A stretch of DNA of 64,000 nucleotides. Source: Azospirillum sp. B21 (GTDB taxonomy: Bacteria > Pseudomonadota > Alphaproteobacteria > Azospirillales > Azospirillaceae). Under the pieces are notes generated by a model. That model was not told the origin of the DNA and did no database searches. It saw only the letters and a program-made list of their open reading frames with translations. Both the position numbers and the translations under genes were made by a program. Below are positions 30,502 through 39,316 of the stretch, in pieces (within the stretch, counting starts at the first letter, position 1; each line of letters begins with the position of its first letter). The stretch spans positions 1 to 64,000 of the forward strand of contig NZ_VTTO01000006.1 of NCBI RefSeq assembly GCF_008364825.1. Reading direction: 5' to 3'.

Positions 30502-33500
30502 TCACTCGGCCGGGTGGGCGGGCGGATGGGCCGGCGGATGGGCCGGCGGATGGGATGGGCCATGCGCTACGCCCACCCCTTCCCCCTCATCCTGCATCGG
30601 CTTCTTGCGGGCAAGATAGCTGTAGACCGTCGGCACGACGAACAGGGTCAGCAGCGTGCCCAGCGTCATGCCGCCGACGATCACGGCGCCGATGGCCTGC
30701 CGGCTTTCCGCGCCGGCCCCTTGGGCATAGGCCAGCGGCAGCGCGCCCAGCACCATGGCGCCGGTGGTCATCAGGATCGGGCGCAGGCGCAGGACGGCCG
30801 CCTCCTCCACCGCCTTGCGGATGTCGGTGCCGGCGCGCTGGAGCTGGTTGGCGAACTCCACGATCAGGATGCCGTGCTTGGTGATCAGGCCGACCAGGGT
30901 GACGAGTCCGATCTGGCTGTAGACGTTCATCGTCCCGCCGCTGAACTGCAATGCCGCCAGCGCCCCCGTCATCGACAGCGGCACGGTCAGCATGATGACA
31001 AAGGGGTCGATGAAGCTCTCGAACTGCGCGGCCAGCACGAGATAGATGAAGGCCAGCGCCAGCACGAAGACGAAATAGAGCCCGGTCGCCGATTCGCGGA
31101 ATTCGCGGCTCTGCCCGGCATAGTCGGTCTGGGCGGTGGCCGGCAGCACCTTGTTCGCCGCCGCCTGCATGACCCCCAGCGCCTCGCCCAGCGAGGTCCC
31201 CGGCGCCAGCGTCGCGGTAATGGTGGCGGAGCGCAGCTTGTTGAAATGGTTCAACTCCTTGGGCGCCACCCGCTCCTCGACCTTCACCAGATTGGCGAGC
31301 GAGATCATCTGGCCCGCTCCGCCGGTGGCCGAGGTGCCGCCGCGGACATAGATGCCGGCGATGTCGTCCGGGTTGCGGCGGTCGACATTGGCGACTTGGA
31401 CGATCACGTCATACTGCTTGCCGTCCTTCTTGAACCGCGTCACCTGACGGCCGCCCAGCAGGGTTTCCAGCGTCCGGCCCACGGTGTCGACATCCACCCC
31501 CAGATCGGCCGCCTTGTCGCGGTCCAGCGACACCTTCAGTTCCGGCTTGTTCAGCTTCAGATCGGTGTCGAGGTTGACCAAGCCGGGGAAGTTGCGGGCC
31601 TCCGCCATCATGGCGTTGACCATCGCCTGCAACTCCTCGAAGGGCAGCGAGGTCTGGATGACGAAGTTCACCGGCTTCTCGGTCGGGCTCTGGCCCAGCG
31701 ACGGCGGGTTGGTGACGAAGCCCATGATGCCGGGGATGCCGAACATCTTCGGGAACAGCTGGGCGGTGATCGCCTGCTGCTTCACGTCCCGCAGATCCCA
31801 GTCGATCAGGCGGACAAAGGCGATGCCCTGGTTGACCACGGGAAAGCCGACGACGACGAAGAACTTTTCCAGCACCGGGATTTGCCGGAACAGTGCCTCC
31901 ATCTGCTGGGCGTAGCCCATGGTGTAGTCCAGCGTGGAGCCTTCCGGCGCGATGGCGATGCCGACGATCGTGCCGCGGTCCTCCACCGGCGCCAGTTCCG
32001 ACTTCAGCCCGGCGAACAGGCCATAGCTCGCCGCCGCGACGCCGAATCCGATCAGCAGCACCAGCGGCCGCGCCCGCAGCGACAGGCGCAGCAGGCCGCG
32101 GTAGCCGTTGGTCATCCCCTCCAGAAAGCGTTCGATGGCGCGGTAGAGGATGCCGTGCTTGGTCTCATGCTTCAGCAGCTTGGAGCACATCATCGGCGAC
32201 AGCGTCAGCGCGACGAAGCCCGACACGATCACCGCACCGGCCAGTGTCAGCGCGAACTCGGTGAACAGCCGCCCGGTGCGCCCCGTCATGAATCCGATGG
32301 GGGCGTACACCGCCGCCAGCGTGATGGTCATGGCGATGACGGCGAAGCCGATCTCGCGCGATCCCTTCAGCGCCGCCTGGAAGGGGTGCATCCCCTCCTC
32401 CACATAGCGGAAGATGTTCTCCAGCATGACGATGGCGTCGTCGACGACGAGGCCGATGGCCAGCACCATCGACAGCAGCGTCAACGTGTTGATGGAGAAT
32501 CCGAAGGCGTACATCAGGGCGAAGCCGCCGATCAGCGACACCGGGATGGTCACCAGCGGCACCAGCGTCGCCCGCAGCGAGCGCAGGAAGAAGAAGATCA
32601 CCAGAACGACCAGGATGATCGCTTCGAAGATGGTGTGGAACACCGCATCGATCGACTTGGCGATGAAGACGGAACTGTCGTAACCGACATCCACCCCCAT
32701 GCCGTCGGGCAGCGCCGCGCGGATCTTCGGCAGCGCGTCGTTGACCGCCTTCGACACGTCCAGCGGGTTGGCGGTGGATTGCTTCACCACGCCGATGGCG
32801 ACGGCGCCGCGGCCGTTGAAGCGCGCGCTGACCCGCTCGTCCAGCGCGCCCAGCTCCGCCCGGCCGACGTCGCGCAGGCGGACCAGATAGCCCGAATCGT
32901 CGCGCAGGATGATGTTCTCGAACTCGGCCGGGCTGCGCAGGTCGGTTTCCGACACCACGGTGAACTCGCGCGCCACGCTTTCGACGCGGCCGGCCGGGAT
33001 CTCCACATTCTGCCGGCGCAGCGCGTTCTCGACATCCTGCGGCGTCACCCGGTAGGCGGCCATCCGCTGCGGATCGAGCCACAGCCGCATGGCGAAGCGC
33101 CGTTCGCCGAAGATGCGGACCTGGGCGACACCGGGCAGGTTCTGCAGCCGGTCCTTGACGTAGCGGTCGGCGAAATCCGTCACCTCCAGCGGCGAATGCC
33201 GGTCGGAGGAGAAGGCCAAATAGATGATCGGCTGGGCGTCGGCCTCCACCTTGGCGATCACCGGCTCGTCGATTTCCGACGGCAGCGCGGCGCGGACGCG
33301 GCCCACCCGGTCGCGCACGTCGCTGGCCGCGACATCGACATTGCGGTCCAGCCGGAAGCGCAGGGTGATCTGCGACTTCTCCGCCCGGCTGATCGAGGAC
33401 ATCACGTCGATGCCCTCGATGCCGGCGAGGCTGTCTTCCAGAGTCTGGGTCACCTGGCTTTCGATGATCTGGGCCGAGGCGCCCTTGTAGGTCGTCTCCA

Positions 33501-33639
33501 CCGTGACGACCGGCTCGTCGATCTTGGGATATTCGCGCACCGACAGGCGCTGGTACGACACGATGCCGATCAACATCAGGGCGAGGCTCATCACCGTCGC
33601 CAGCACCGGGCGGCGGATCGAGATGTCGGAGAGAACCAT
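30502..33639 (-). CDS. RND efflux permease (HAE1 family), system 1
   Basis: This 1045-residue inner-membrane proton-driven pump exports hydrophobic or amphiphilic compounds through a tripartite channel. The N terminus IRRPVLATVMSLALMLIG, the paired periplasmic loops and the helix-4 proton-relay motif [12 protein letters not shown] are all present. The adaptor gene lies four bases upstream. No outer-membrane factor is encoded nearby. The C terminus ends in an unusual His/Pro-rich repeat tail. Substrates cannot be read from the sequence. Confidence 0.95.
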   Translation of the reverse strand: MVLSDISIRRPVLATVMSLALMLIGIVSYQRLSVREYPKIDEPVVTVETTYKGASAQIIESQVTQTLEDSLAGIEGIDVMSSISRAEKSQITLRFRLDRNVDVAASDVRDRVGRVRAALPSEIDEPVIAKVEADAQPIIYLAFSSDRHSPLEVTDFADRYVKDRLQNLPGVAQVRIFGERRFAMRLWLDPQRMAAYRVTPQDVENALRRQNVEIPAGRVESVAREFTVVSETDLRSPAEFENIILRDDSGYLVRLRDVGRAELGALDERVSARFNGRGAVAIGVVKQSTANPLDVSKAVNDALPKIRAALPDGMGVDVGYDSSVFIAKSIDAVFHTIFEAIILVVLVIFFFLRSLRATLVPLVTIPVSLIGGFALMYAFGFSINTLTLLSMVLAIGLVVDDAIVMLENIFRYVEEGMHPFQAALKGSREIGFAVIAMTITLAAVYAPIGFMTGRTGRLFTEFALTLAGAVIVSGFVALTLSPMMCSKLLKHETKHGILYRAIERFLEGMTNGYRGLLRLSLRARPLVLLIGFGVAAASYGLFAGLKSELAPVEDRGTIVGIAIAPEGSTLDYTMGYAQQMEALFRQIPVLEKFFVVVGFPVVNQGIAFVRLIDWDLRDVKQQAITAQLFPKMFGIPGIMGFVTNPPSLGQSPTEKPVNFVIQTSLPFEELQAMVNAMMAEARNFPGLVNLDTDLKLNKPELKVSLDRDKAADLGVDVDTVGRTLETLLGGRQVTRFKKDGKQYDVIVQVANVDRRNPDDIAGIYVRGGTSATGGAGQMISLANLVKVEERVAPKELNHFNKLRSATITATLAPGTSLGEALGVMQAAANKVLPATAQTDYAGQSREFRESATGLYFVFVLALAFIYLVLAAQFESFIDPFVIMLTVPLSMTGALAALQFSGGTMNVYSQIGLVTLVGLITKHGILIVEFANQLQRAGTDIRKAVEEAAVLRLRPILMTTGAMVLGALPLAYAQGAGAESRQAIGAVIVGGMTLGTLLTLFVVPTVYSYLARKKPMQDEGEGVGVAHGPSHPPAHPPAHPPAHPAE
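30508..30555. repeat. 12-base tandem repeat in the RND permease tail
   Basis: Four imperfect 12-base units of the form CGGCGGATGGGC lie inside the 3' end of the permease gene and encode repeated HPPA on the minus strand. Because the unit is a multiple of three, copy changes would keep the reading frame. Confidence 0.8.
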
Positions 33640-33643
33640 CGCG

Positions 33644-34813
33644 TCAGCTCCCCGTCGACTTGTTGGCGGCCGGCTTGGCCGGCACCACGGCGACCGGCAC
33701 GCCGTCGCGGATCTTCAGCTGGCCGGCGGTCACGACCATGTCGCCGGGGGCGAGACCCTTGGAAATCTCCACCTCCGCATTGCGGCGTTCGCCCAGGACG
33801 ACCCTGGTCTGGGCGACCTTGCCGTCCACCACCTTGAAGACGAACTGGTCCTTGCCGAAGGCGACGATGGCCTGTTCCGGCACCAGCACGGCGTCGGGCA
33901 CGGTGGTCAGCGTCAGCGACACGCGGGCGAACAGGCCGGGGCGCAGCGCGCCGTCCGGGTTCGGCACGCGGGCGCGGATCGCCAGCGCGCGGCCGTTCAC
34001 GTCCACCAGCGGGTCGATGGCATAGACCGTGCCGTCGAAGCCGCGCCCGCCGAACGCATCGACCGCCACCTTCACCGTCTGGCCGACCTTCACTGCCGGC
34101 AGGAACATCTCCGGCACACGGAAGTCCAACTTCAGCGTGTCGATATCTTCAAGGTTCACGATGTCCTTGCCGGCCTGGACGAAGTCCCCGACCGACACCT
34201 TGCGCAGGCCCAGCACCCCGTCGAAGGGCGCGGTGATCACCTGCTTGTCGAGCTGCGCCTTGGCCAGTTGCACCGCCGCCTCGTCGGCCAGCAGCTTGGC
34301 CGAGGCCTGTTCGCGGTTGCGCAGGGGGCCGGTGTTCTGGCGGACCAGCTGGTCGGCGCGCGACAATTCGGCGCGGGAGAAGGCGATGCTCGCCTGGGCC
34401 TGGGCCAGCGTGGCGCGGGCGATGGCGTCGTCCAGCCGGACCAGCACGCTGCCCTTGGCGACGCGCTGCCCCTCCTTGAAGGCGATCTCGCTGATGCGCC
34501 CGGCGATCTCCGGCCGGATCACCACCGATTCGTTGGACAGCAGCGATCCGACCGCGGTGACGGTCCGCTCCACCGTGCCGATGCGCACGGGGACGGCCTC
34601 CACCGGCATCGGCGGGGCGCCGCCCGGCGGTTTGGCCCCCCCGGACGCGCCGCCCGCTGCGCCGCCGGCAGACGGAGGACCGCCGGAAACGGCGCCGCTC
34701 AACATCGCGGTCAGGCCGGCGACGGTGCCGCCCTGCTTCACGAAATACCAGTAGGCCCCCCCGGCGAGAGCCGCCAGGACGAGGAGAGCAGCGATGCGAA
34801 GCGTGTGGCGCAT
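33644..34813 (-). CDS. RND efflux periplasmic adaptor (HlyD/AcrA family), system 1
   Basis: This 389-residue membrane-fusion protein links the RND permease to an outer-membrane channel. It has an N-terminal hydrophobic anchor (IAALLVLAALAGGAYWYF), a low-complexity Gly/Pro/Ala linker, a biotinyl-lipoyl domain split by an alpha hairpin (RATLAQAQASIAFSRAELSR), and the beta-barrel domain (KLDFRVPEMFLPAVKVGQ). It heads the two-gene efflux operon. An inverted-repeat operator lies about 60 bases upstream. Confidence 0.94.
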   Translation of the reverse strand: MRHTLRIAALLVLAALAGGAYWYFVKQGGTVAGLTAMLSGAVSGGPPSAGGAAGGASGGAKPPGGAPPMPVEAVPVRIGTVERTVTAVGSLLSNESVVIRPEIAGRISEIAFKEGQRVAKGSVLVRLDDAIARATLAQAQASIAFSRAELSRADQLVRQNTGPLRNREQASAKLLADEAAVQLAKAQLDKQVITAPFDGVLGLRKVSVGDFVQAGKDIVNLEDIDTLKLDFRVPEMFLPAVKVGQTVKVAVDAFGGRGFDGTVYAIDPLVDVNGRALAIRARVPNPDGALRPGLFARVSLTLTTVPDAVLVPEQAIVAFGKDQFVFKVVDGKVAQTRVVLGERRNAEVEISKGLAPGDMVVTAGQLKIRDGVPVAVVPAKPAANKSTGS

Positions 34814-34873
34814 GGGACCGGAATCCGGACGGGTTTCACCTTGCCGCAGCGCAACCGGGAAGCGCGCCGGGCA

Positions 34874-34895
34874 AACTGAACTATATCGTTCAGTT
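34874..34895. promoter_or_regulatory. Perfect inverted repeat, likely TetR-type operator for efflux system 1
   Basis: AACTGAAC and GTTCAGTT form an exact 8-base inverted repeat with a 6-base AT-rich spacer, 61 bases upstream of the adaptor ATG. On the minus strand it covers TATAGT, a plausible -10 box. The size and symmetry fit TetR/AcrR-family operators of RND pumps. No TetR gene is in the window, so the regulator must be elsewhere. Confidence 0.65.
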
Positions 34896-34916
34896 CACAT
34901 CCGATGTCGAGAAGGT

Positions 34917-35276
34917 TCAACCATCCGAACCGTCCGCCGGACCGTTCATAGCCACCACATCCTGACGGTCGGCATTTTCCAGCTTGCCGTCCCGCATCTG
35001 CACCGTCCGTCCGCCGCACAGCGTCACCCACAGGTCGGCGGGATCGCCGGCCGCCACCGCTCCGCAGTCGCCGTCGCCGTCGCCGATCCGGCGGACCATG
35101 CCGCCATCGAGGTCGAGACCAGGGGCGCAGCAGGGCGACTCGCCTGCCGGGACCAGCGCCCGCACCCGTCCATCCTCGATCCGGATATCACGTAGCCCAT
35201 CGGGAACCCGCGCGTTCTTCAGCCAGAATTTGCCATTGGCGGGAATGCGGGCGAGGCAGCAGGTCGGGGCGCTCAT
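34917..35276 (-). CDS. Small protein related to cytosine-deaminase-type amidohydrolases, catalytic barrel missing
   Basis: The first 60 residues (ARIPANGKFWLKNARVP, DIRIEDGRVRALVPAG, LDLDGGMV) read like the N terminus of cytosine deaminase-type amidohydrolases. The chain then jumps to a C-terminal-like segment (AAGDPADLWVT, VQMRDGKLENAD). The whole metal-binding TIM barrel is absent. In the family, these two ends pack into one beta-sandwich domain, so a folded 119-residue protein is conceivable. It could instead be a decaying gene. I chose ATG 35276. Confidence 0.6.
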   Translation of the reverse strand: MSAPTCCLARIPANGKFWLKNARVPDGLRDIRIEDGRVRALVPAGESPCCAPGLDLDGGMVRRIGDGDGDCGAVAAGDPADLWVTLCGGRTVQMRDGKLENADRQDVVAMNGPADGSDG

Positions 35277-35362
35277 GGGGATTACCCGTGTCCGGTCCGG
35301 CGGTGTGCGACACACCAAAGCTGACACACAATGGTAAAGCAATGCCAGCGGGAGCTTGGCGG

Positions 35363-36259
35363 TTAAGAGCTTACCCCCTCCCCCAGCGCCAGGAACTCCT
35401 GGAAATTGGCGCAGCGCCCGGCCCGGAAGGCGGCCTCGTATGCGGCGTTGCGGGCACGCTTGGCGGCGATGGCTTGCGTGAACCGGCGACGCAGCGACTC
35501 GTCCCTGATACCCAATCCATCGCCGGCCAGCCGGTCCAGCACATGGCGGTAGCAGCGCTCCGCCCGCTCCCCGCTGTCGGCGGAGAAGGTGATGGAGCCG
35601 GCGCGCTGGCGGTATTCGTAGAAAGGCGTCGCCACCAGCGGCACCGGGCCGGCGGCGTCGAGCACCCGGACATTGAACACCACGTCGTCGCAGAAATTCA
35701 CATCCTCGTCCCAACCCGGCACCAGATCGCGCCGCACCATCGGGAACATCGGCACCGAGGTCGCCAGGAACCCTTCGCCGTCCAGCCGTAGCGGTGCCTG
35801 CCCCTCCCGATACAGGCGCAGCAGCGGCGAATCGTCCTCGTCGCGCACCACGGCGACATTGTCGAAGGCCGCGCCGTGGGCCAGTGCCAGCGGCGCCAGG
35901 GCGGAGAGGCGTCCGGGGAGGAACCGGTCGTCGGCGTCCAGCGGCGCCACCAGACCCAGCCGCGCCGCCGCCAGCCCGGCGTTGCGCGCGGCGGGGGCGC
36001 CGGCACCCACCCGTCCGGTGCCGGTGAAGACCAGCCGCGGATCGTCGATACCGGCGGCCTGCAGGGTCGGGCGGTAGTCGGTGCCGTCGTCGCTGACGAT
36101 CACCGCCTCCCATGCCGTCCAATTCTGGTCCAGCAGGCTTTGCACCGCCCGGACGATGGTGTCGTGGGCGCGGTGGGCGGCGATGATCACCGAAACGCCC
36201 GTCACTGTATCGTCGGGCGTCTCGCCGGGCACGCCGTGCCCCGTTCCAATCCCGTGCAT
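35363..36259 (-). CDS. Family 2 glycosyltransferase
   Basis: This 298-residue protein has a GT-A fold with [21 protein letters not shown] at the N terminus, VSDDGTDY for nucleotide-sugar binding, and the DxD region APLDADDRF. Acceptor and sugar cannot be deduced. There is no membrane span, so it acts at the cytoplasm or inner-membrane face. I chose ATG 36259; the open frame continues upstream without family similarity. No other polysaccharide genes are adjacent. Confidence 0.88.
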   Translation of the reverse strand: MHGIGTGHGVPGETPDDTVTGVSVIIAAHRAHDTIVRAVQSLLDQNWTAWEAVIVSDDGTDYRPTLQAAGIDDPRLVFTGTGRVGAGAPAARNAGLAAARLGLVAPLDADDRFLPGRLSALAPLALAHGAAFDNVAVVRDEDDSPLLRLYREGQAPLRLDGEGFLATSVPMFPMVRRDLVPGWDEDVNFCDDVVFNVRVLDAAGPVPLVATPFYEYRQRAGSITFSADSGERAERCYRHVLDRLAGDGLGIRDESLRRRFTQAIAAKRARNAAYEAAFRAGRCANFQEFLALGEGVSS

Positions 36260-36678
36260 TCCGCCGCCCCCACGCCTACTCGGGCGAGCAGTTTGGCTGC
36301 GGGCGGCGAACTGCGTCAATGGGGCAGAGCCGTGCCGTTCCCTTGCCCCGACCGGGATTTCGAACCGCCTCTTACCTGCCCCACTGCCACGTGGTAGGAA
36401 TGGGCGTCGTGCCTGCGACTTTGGAGGACACCCTCGTGTTCGGCGAGTTGAACAGTGGAACAGGGCCGGAAAACCGTTGCACGGCGTTTCAAACGTTCCA
36501 TCCGGCCGCGGCTCCGCCCATCGATTTTGCCCCGCCGGACGTTGAACATGAAGCCCGGACGGGCTATGTGGTGAAGCAGGCAAGGCGCATGCGGCAGCGG
36601 GACAGCAGTCGGGGCACCCCTCCGGCAGCGCATCCCGGTCCCGATACCCCGCTTCCGATACCAGGGAGAAGAACATCA
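36260..36678. other. Intergenic region between divergent glycosyltransferase and ClpP-like genes
   Basis: This stretch of about 420 bases holds no convincing gene. The clearest signal is a heat-shock-type promoter candidate at 36541-36569, listed separately. A CCACGTGG palindrome and a short AGCCCG/CGGGCT hairpin are also visible. Confidence 0.5.
36541..36569 (+). promoter_or_regulatory. Possible RpoH (heat-shock) promoter of the ClpP-like gene
   Basis: GTTG, an 18-base spacer, then GCTATGT resembles the alphaproteobacterial sigma-32 consensus (CTTG, 17-18 bases, CYTATNT) with one mismatch in each half. It would start transcription roughly 100 bases before the ClpP-like ATG. Such promoters are expected for clp genes; the call rests on pattern alone. 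Confidence 0.35.
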
Positions 36679-37305
36679 ATGGCGCAGGTCGGATACACCC
36701 GGTTCGACGACGAACCCGAAAAGGAACCGGACGAGAAGTCGAAGGAAAGCGCCCAGCCGCAGTTCGCCGCCGTGCAGCAGAGCCTGTTCAAGGCGCGCAC
36801 GGTCCTGATCTTCGGTCAGATCGACATGAAGCTGGCGCAGGTCGTCTCGGCCCAGCTGCTGGCGCTCGCCCATGAGAGCGACGACGACATCACCGTCGTG
36901 GTCAACTCGCCGGGCGGCCACGTCGAGGCGGGCGACACCATCCACGACATGATCCGCTTCATCAAGCCGCGGGTGAAGATGCTGGGCACGGGCTGGGTCG
37001 CCAGCGCCGGCTGCCACATCTATCTGGCGGCGAAGAAGGAAGACCGGTTCTGCCTGCCGAACACCCGTTTCCTGATCCACCAGCCGCTGGGCGGAACGGG
37101 CGGCCGGGCGACGGACATCGCCATCGAGGCGAAGGAAATCATCCGGATGCGCGAGCGTCTGAACAAGATCATCGCGCGCGAAACCGGGCAGCCTTTCGAA
37201 AAGGTCGCCAAGGACACGGATCGGAACTACTGGATGCAAGCCGACGAGGCCAAGGAATACGGCATCGTCAGCCACGTCATCGAAACGATGGACGAGCTGA
37301 AGTAA
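36679..37305 (+). CDS. ClpP-family protease paralogue with altered triad
   Basis: This 208-residue ClpP-like serine peptidase has Ser109 (GWVASAG), His134 (FLIHQPLGG) and the [11 protein letters not shown] helix. At the position of the catalytic Asp, the sequence TDRNYWM puts Asn183 where E. coli has Asp (TERDRFL). The N terminus is charged and lacks the usual propeptide. No clpX or lon follows, so it is a stand-alone paralogue rather than the clpP-clpX operon. ATG 36679 is preceded by GGGAGAAG. A strong terminator follows. Confidence 0.88.
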   Translation: MAQVGYTRFDDEPEKEPDEKSKESAQPQFAAVQQSLFKARTVLIFGQIDMKLAQVVSAQLLALAHESDDDITVVVNSPGGHVEAGDTIHDMIRFIKPRVKMLGTGWVASAGCHIYLAAKKEDRFCLPNTRFLIHQPLGGTGGRATDIAIEAKEIIRMRERLNKIIARETGQPFEKVAKDTDRNYWMQADEAKEYGIVSHVIETMDELK

Positions 37306-37327
37306 CCGTTCGTTCCGACGGACATTG

Positions 37328-37365
37328 AAAAGGGGCTTTCCTCCGGCTGGAGGAAAGCCCCTTTT
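37328..37365 (+). terminator. Strong intrinsic terminator after the ClpP-like gene
   Basis: A perfect 17-bp stem, AAAAGGGGCTTTCCTCC with its complement, and a four-base loop (GGCT) is followed by a T-rich tract. The flanking A and T runs could make it work on both strands. Confidence 0.93.
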
Positions 37366-37411
37366 CTTTTATCGGTGTGTTAAGCGGCGATAACTTTGGA
37401 AAAGCCGGCCT

Positions 37412-37705
37412 TCAGACCGAAACGTCCAGCAGCGATCCGCGCTTGCGGTACCCTTGCCCGTTCACCTGGGCGGTCAGCGCGTTGGCGACGGTGTCCACCG
37501 ACTGGCTGCCCTGGGTGGCGGTGCGCGTCTCGCGCGTCTGGTCGGCCTTGCCGGCCGCCTGGGGAGCGGCAATGGTCTGGGTACGGACCGGCGGAGCCGT
37601 CTGCTGTGCCGCCTGCACCGCCGGAGACATCGCGATCTGCACCGCGGGCGTCTGCGGGTTGGGCTTCAGCGTCTGGAAAGACGGTATGGCCGGGTTAAGT
37701 TGCAT
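37412..37705 (-). CDS. Hypothetical low-complexity protein
   Basis: This 97-residue protein is rich in Ala, Gln, Pro and Thr and looks disordered, apart from a short end segment (GYRKRGSLLDVSV) of a kind that recurs in small Rhodospirillales proteins. It has no signal peptide or membrane span. The function is unknown; coding potential is moderate. Confidence 0.5.
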   Translation of the reverse strand: MQLNPAIPSFQTLKPNPQTPAVQIAMSPAVQAAQQTAPPVRTQTIAAPQAAGKADQTRETRTATQGSQSVDTVANALTAQVNGQGYRKRGSLLDVSV

Positions 37706-37768
37706 ATAAGAAATATGCGCTCACCCGGCGCAGGATTCAAGAAGCCCAGCCGTAGCTTTCCCCCGGCC

Positions 37769-38947
37769 TCAGGGCGTTTCGGGAACCGCCGCTGCGGACG
37801 GCGATGCCGGAACCGCAGTGGCCTTGGCCGGCAGCCGCCGGGTCCGCCGGCGCTCCAGCACCACCGCCAGCACAAGCAGCAGGGCGATGCCGCCCAGATT
37901 GACCGCCAGCACCATCGCCGCCCCCTTCCCCGCCATCAGCAGCGCGGTTCCGGTGATCGACAGCACCACGCCGACGCAGAAGACCGGCAGCGAATGCCGT
38001 CCGCAGGCGGTCAGCAGCCGCGCAGGTGCCGAGCGCAGCCATCCCGCATCCCTCGGCACCAGCAGCGCCGCCGCGCAGGCGAGCGCCAGGAAATGCAGAA
38101 GGCGCATCGGACCCAGCGTGTCCTTGTCCGCCCAGGGGATCGTCTGCTCCGGTAACCAGCCATGCAGCCCTGCCGGAACCAGCGCCCGGCCGATGTCGGA
38201 GGCCGCCCCCTTCCACAGAGCCATGCCCACCACCACCGCCAGCGCCGCCGCCAGCAGCCAGGGGGAGCGCGGGAGTGTGACCCGGCCGCTGCGCACCACC
38301 AGCGCCAGGCTGGTGCCGAGGAAGAACACGCACTGCCAGGCCAGCGGGCTGAAGTTCCAGCTTCCCTCCCACAGGTTGGGCGGCATCAGGCCGGGCGCCG
38401 CCTGGGCGAGCAGATAGAGCGCCACCGACCCCGCCACCGCCGCCATGCCGAAGCGGGCGTAGGACCACAGGAACAGCGGCGCCGCCGCCACCAGAAGGAT
38501 GTAGAGCGCCAGGATGTCGAGCGCGAAGGGCAGGTACATCAGCACCAGATGCCACGCCATCGCCACGACCGGGCTGTCGAACAGCGGCGCGAAGCTCTCA
38601 AGCCGGTTCGACGCCTCCATCGGCAGATCGCCGACATAGACCGCCAGCGCCACCACCAGCGCGCTGACCAGCATGGTGGCGATGTTGGCCGCCCACAGCT
38701 GGCGGCAGCGGCCGAGCGCCTTGCGCTGGCAGGCCGCGAACCCGCGCTCCGCCAGGACCGGGCCATAGGCCAGCGCGATGGCGTAGCCGGAGATGAAGAC
38801 GAAGATCTCCGCCGAATCGGACGGACCGAAACGGCCGGGCGTCACCTTGGCCAGCGGATTTCCGCCCACATGGTTGATGAAGATGATCAGAAGGGCCACG
38901 CCCTTGAACAGATCGAGCCGGACGTCGCGAGCCTGACGTTGCTGCAT
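37769..38947 (-). CDS. OpgC-family membrane protein
   Basis: This 392-residue polytopic membrane protein starts with DVRLDLFKGVALLIIFINHVGGN and has about ten hydrophobic spans. This is the OpgC branch of the acyltransferase-3 superfamily, whose founding member succinylates osmoregulated periplasmic glucans. The N-terminal Arg-x-Asp and His residues of the superfamily are present. No glucan synthase genes are nearby, so the acceptor is uncertain. I chose ATG 38947 because the homologous region starts there. Confidence 0.85.
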   Translation of the reverse strand: MQQRQARDVRLDLFKGVALLIIFINHVGGNPLAKVTPGRFGPSDSAEIFVFISGYAIALAYGPVLAERGFAACQRKALGRCRQLWAANIATMLVSALVVALAVYVGDLPMEASNRLESFAPLFDSPVVAMAWHLVLMYLPFALDILALYILLVAAAPLFLWSYARFGMAAVAGSVALYLLAQAAPGLMPPNLWEGSWNFSPLAWQCVFFLGTSLALVVRSGRVTLPRSPWLLAAALAVVVGMALWKGAASDIGRALVPAGLHGWLPEQTIPWADKDTLGPMRLLHFLALACAAALLVPRDAGWLRSAPARLLTACGRHSLPVFCVGVVLSITGTALLMAGKGAAMVLAVNLGGIALLLVLAVVLERRRTRRLPAKATAVPASPSAAAVPETP

Positions 38948-39316
38948 GCGGCTGTGCCTCTCCTGCTGTCGCGGGGCTTCCTGCCGGGGAATTGGCCGGG
39001 CAGGACTGGCCACTCACCACCTTCGGCAAGGGCGCACGAATCGCGGCGACGCAGGACCACTGCCGGTCCGGCATCGCCACGGGGGACTTAGCCCACCATG
39101 GCCATTTTCACCGGCCGGGTGTCCAACGCGATGGGGGGATCATTCCATCGCTGCGCGGGAGAGGAAAAGCGTTACGCCCATCTTGCGGCGGCTGTGGAGG
39201 CCAACCCGGAATCGGGCGAACCCGAAAGGTCAGGAACCTGCCATTGGCGGCCTTGTTTGGGATGTGGGGCCAAATCCAAGCAGAAGCCACCAAACAATAG
39301 CCGGGAACATCAGTCC
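38948..39316. other. Divergent intergenic region, no gene seen
   Basis: About 370 bases separate the OpgC-like gene from the DUF2243 gene. I find no convincing small gene or RNA. A GGGAGAGG sequence near 39158 recalls part of a glycine riboswitch, but the conserved core is absent. Confidence 0.45.

Noticed and set aside
30508-30555. 12-base repeats as a CRISPR or iteron array
   Set aside because: Units are short, contiguous, without spacers, and translated as part of the RND permease.
36319-36678. In-frame N-terminal extension of the ClpP-like protein
   Set aside because: The extra 120 residues lack similarity to ClpP and a good start site; ATG 36679 has a clear GGGAGAAG site.
39150-39316. 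Possible glycine riboswitch before the DUF2243 gene (GGGAGAGG)
   Set aside because: The conserved CGCCGAAGG core and closing stem are not found, and the downstream gene has no glycine link.
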